Part shown: one piece after another, positions 5,906-6,045 of the stretch
Numbering within the stretch: position 1 is the first letter of the stretch
Layout of the letters: each line of letters starts with the position of its first letter
DNA from: Oscillospiraceae bacterium
GTDB taxonomy: Bacteria > Bacillota > Clostridia > Oscillospirales > Acutalibacteraceae
Length of the DNA: 6,045 nt
NCBI GenBank assembly: GCA_022508705.1
Contig: JAFLUO010000096.1
Span: 1-6,045 of the forward strand
Direction: 5' to 3'
Made by a program: the position numbers and the translations under genes
The notes under the pieces: model-generated
Databases searched by the model: none
What the model was told of the DNA's origin: nothing
The model's input: only the letters and a program-made list of their open reading frames with translations

Positions 5906-5930
5906 TTTGTAAAGTAATTTTCTTTACAAA
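5906..5930. repeat. Inverted repeat TTTGTAAAG / CTTTACAAA
   Basis: Perfect 9-base arms (5906-5914 and 5922-5930) flank a seven-base loop TAATTTT. The arms also lie within a short direct repeat, ATTTTCTTT at 5900-5908 and 5917-5925, so direct and inverted symmetry are combined. No T tract suited to a terminator follows. It sits 13 bases after the palindrome at 5871-5892 and carries outward-facing TGTA and TACA half-sites. Function unknown; a second regulator-binding site is possible. Confidence 0.6.
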
Positions 5931-5981
5931 ATTTAACGGTTTTTGAAACTAAAAACGCTTATTTTGCGGACTTTTAGACAC

Positions 5982-6016
5982 TTTCAACAAAGTTTTCAAC
6001 AATTTGACTGTTGAAA
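5982..6016. repeat. Three TTTCAACA motifs, two direct and one inverted
   Basis: TTTCAACA occurs at 5982-5989 and 5994-6001 (12-base period) and inverted as TGTTGAAA at 6009-6016. The last two form an 8-bp inverted repeat with a seven-base spacer. With one extra T at 5993, the second copy reads TTTTCAACA, which differs from the DnaA box TTATCCACA at two positions. The repeat is seen directly; any binding protein is unknown. Confidence 0.6.
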
Positions 6017-6045
6017 TTTAAGTCAATTTTTTGCTGAATATATTA

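Noticed and set aside
6004..6032. Intrinsic terminator TTGACT / AGTCAA followed by six T
   Set aside because: The stem is six AT-rich base pairs with an 11-base loop and has no gene upstream that needs it, since a strong terminator already ends the permease unit. It overlaps the TTTCAACA repeat.

Overview
The window looks like a chromosomal segment from a low-to-moderate GC Gram-positive bacterium of the class Clostridia, probably a gut Oscillospirales/Ruminococcaceae-type organism. Several things point there: a cysteine T-box leader in front of a cysE-cysS operon, strong AAGGAG ribosome sites, frequent GTG/TTG starts, a Firmicute-type short CysE, and an adaptor/permease pair encoded with no outer-membrane partner. 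The lineage below Bacillota is inference.

Left part (about 33-2330): a T-box riboswitch with a UGC (Cys) specifier, an antiterminator with the T-box core, and a competing intrinsic terminator. It controls cysE (serine O-acetyltransferase) and cysS (cysteinyl-tRNA synthetase), which overlap by 4 bases (ATGA). The circuit follows from the known family: uncharged tRNA-Cys raises both cysteine precursor synthesis and tRNA charging.

Middle (2329-2957): a small lipoprotein gene of unknown function on the minus strand. Its stop codon abuts that of cysS with no base between them. A hairpin with a T-rich tail inside its 3' end is the best candidate terminator for the cysES transcript. The 143-base gap upstream of the lipoprotein is a divergent promoter region and holds a good sigma-A-type promoter for the rightward genes.

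Right part (2958-5838): a two-gene unit of a MacA/HlyD-like membrane fusion protein and a MacB/FtsX-type ABC permease. It is bounded by its own promoter and a strong intrinsic terminator. No ABC ATPase is encoded in the unit, although the permease keeps the conserved cytoplasmic segment that normally contacts one. The permease's extracytoplasmic domain is unusually rich in Met and Cys.

Right edge (5839-6045): about 200 bases of very AT-rich DNA (48 G/C of 205 by hand count) with no supported gene. It contains a perfect 22-base palindrome with a TACA-AA-TGTA core (CopY/BlaI/MecI operator-like), a second 9-base inverted repeat, and three TTTCAACA motifs. It probably serves a gene beyond the window. 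I see no mobile element, CRISPR array, tRNA or rRNA. Nothing here is clearly a new system; the best leads are the ATPase-less Met/Cys-rich permease unit and the repeat-dense right edge.
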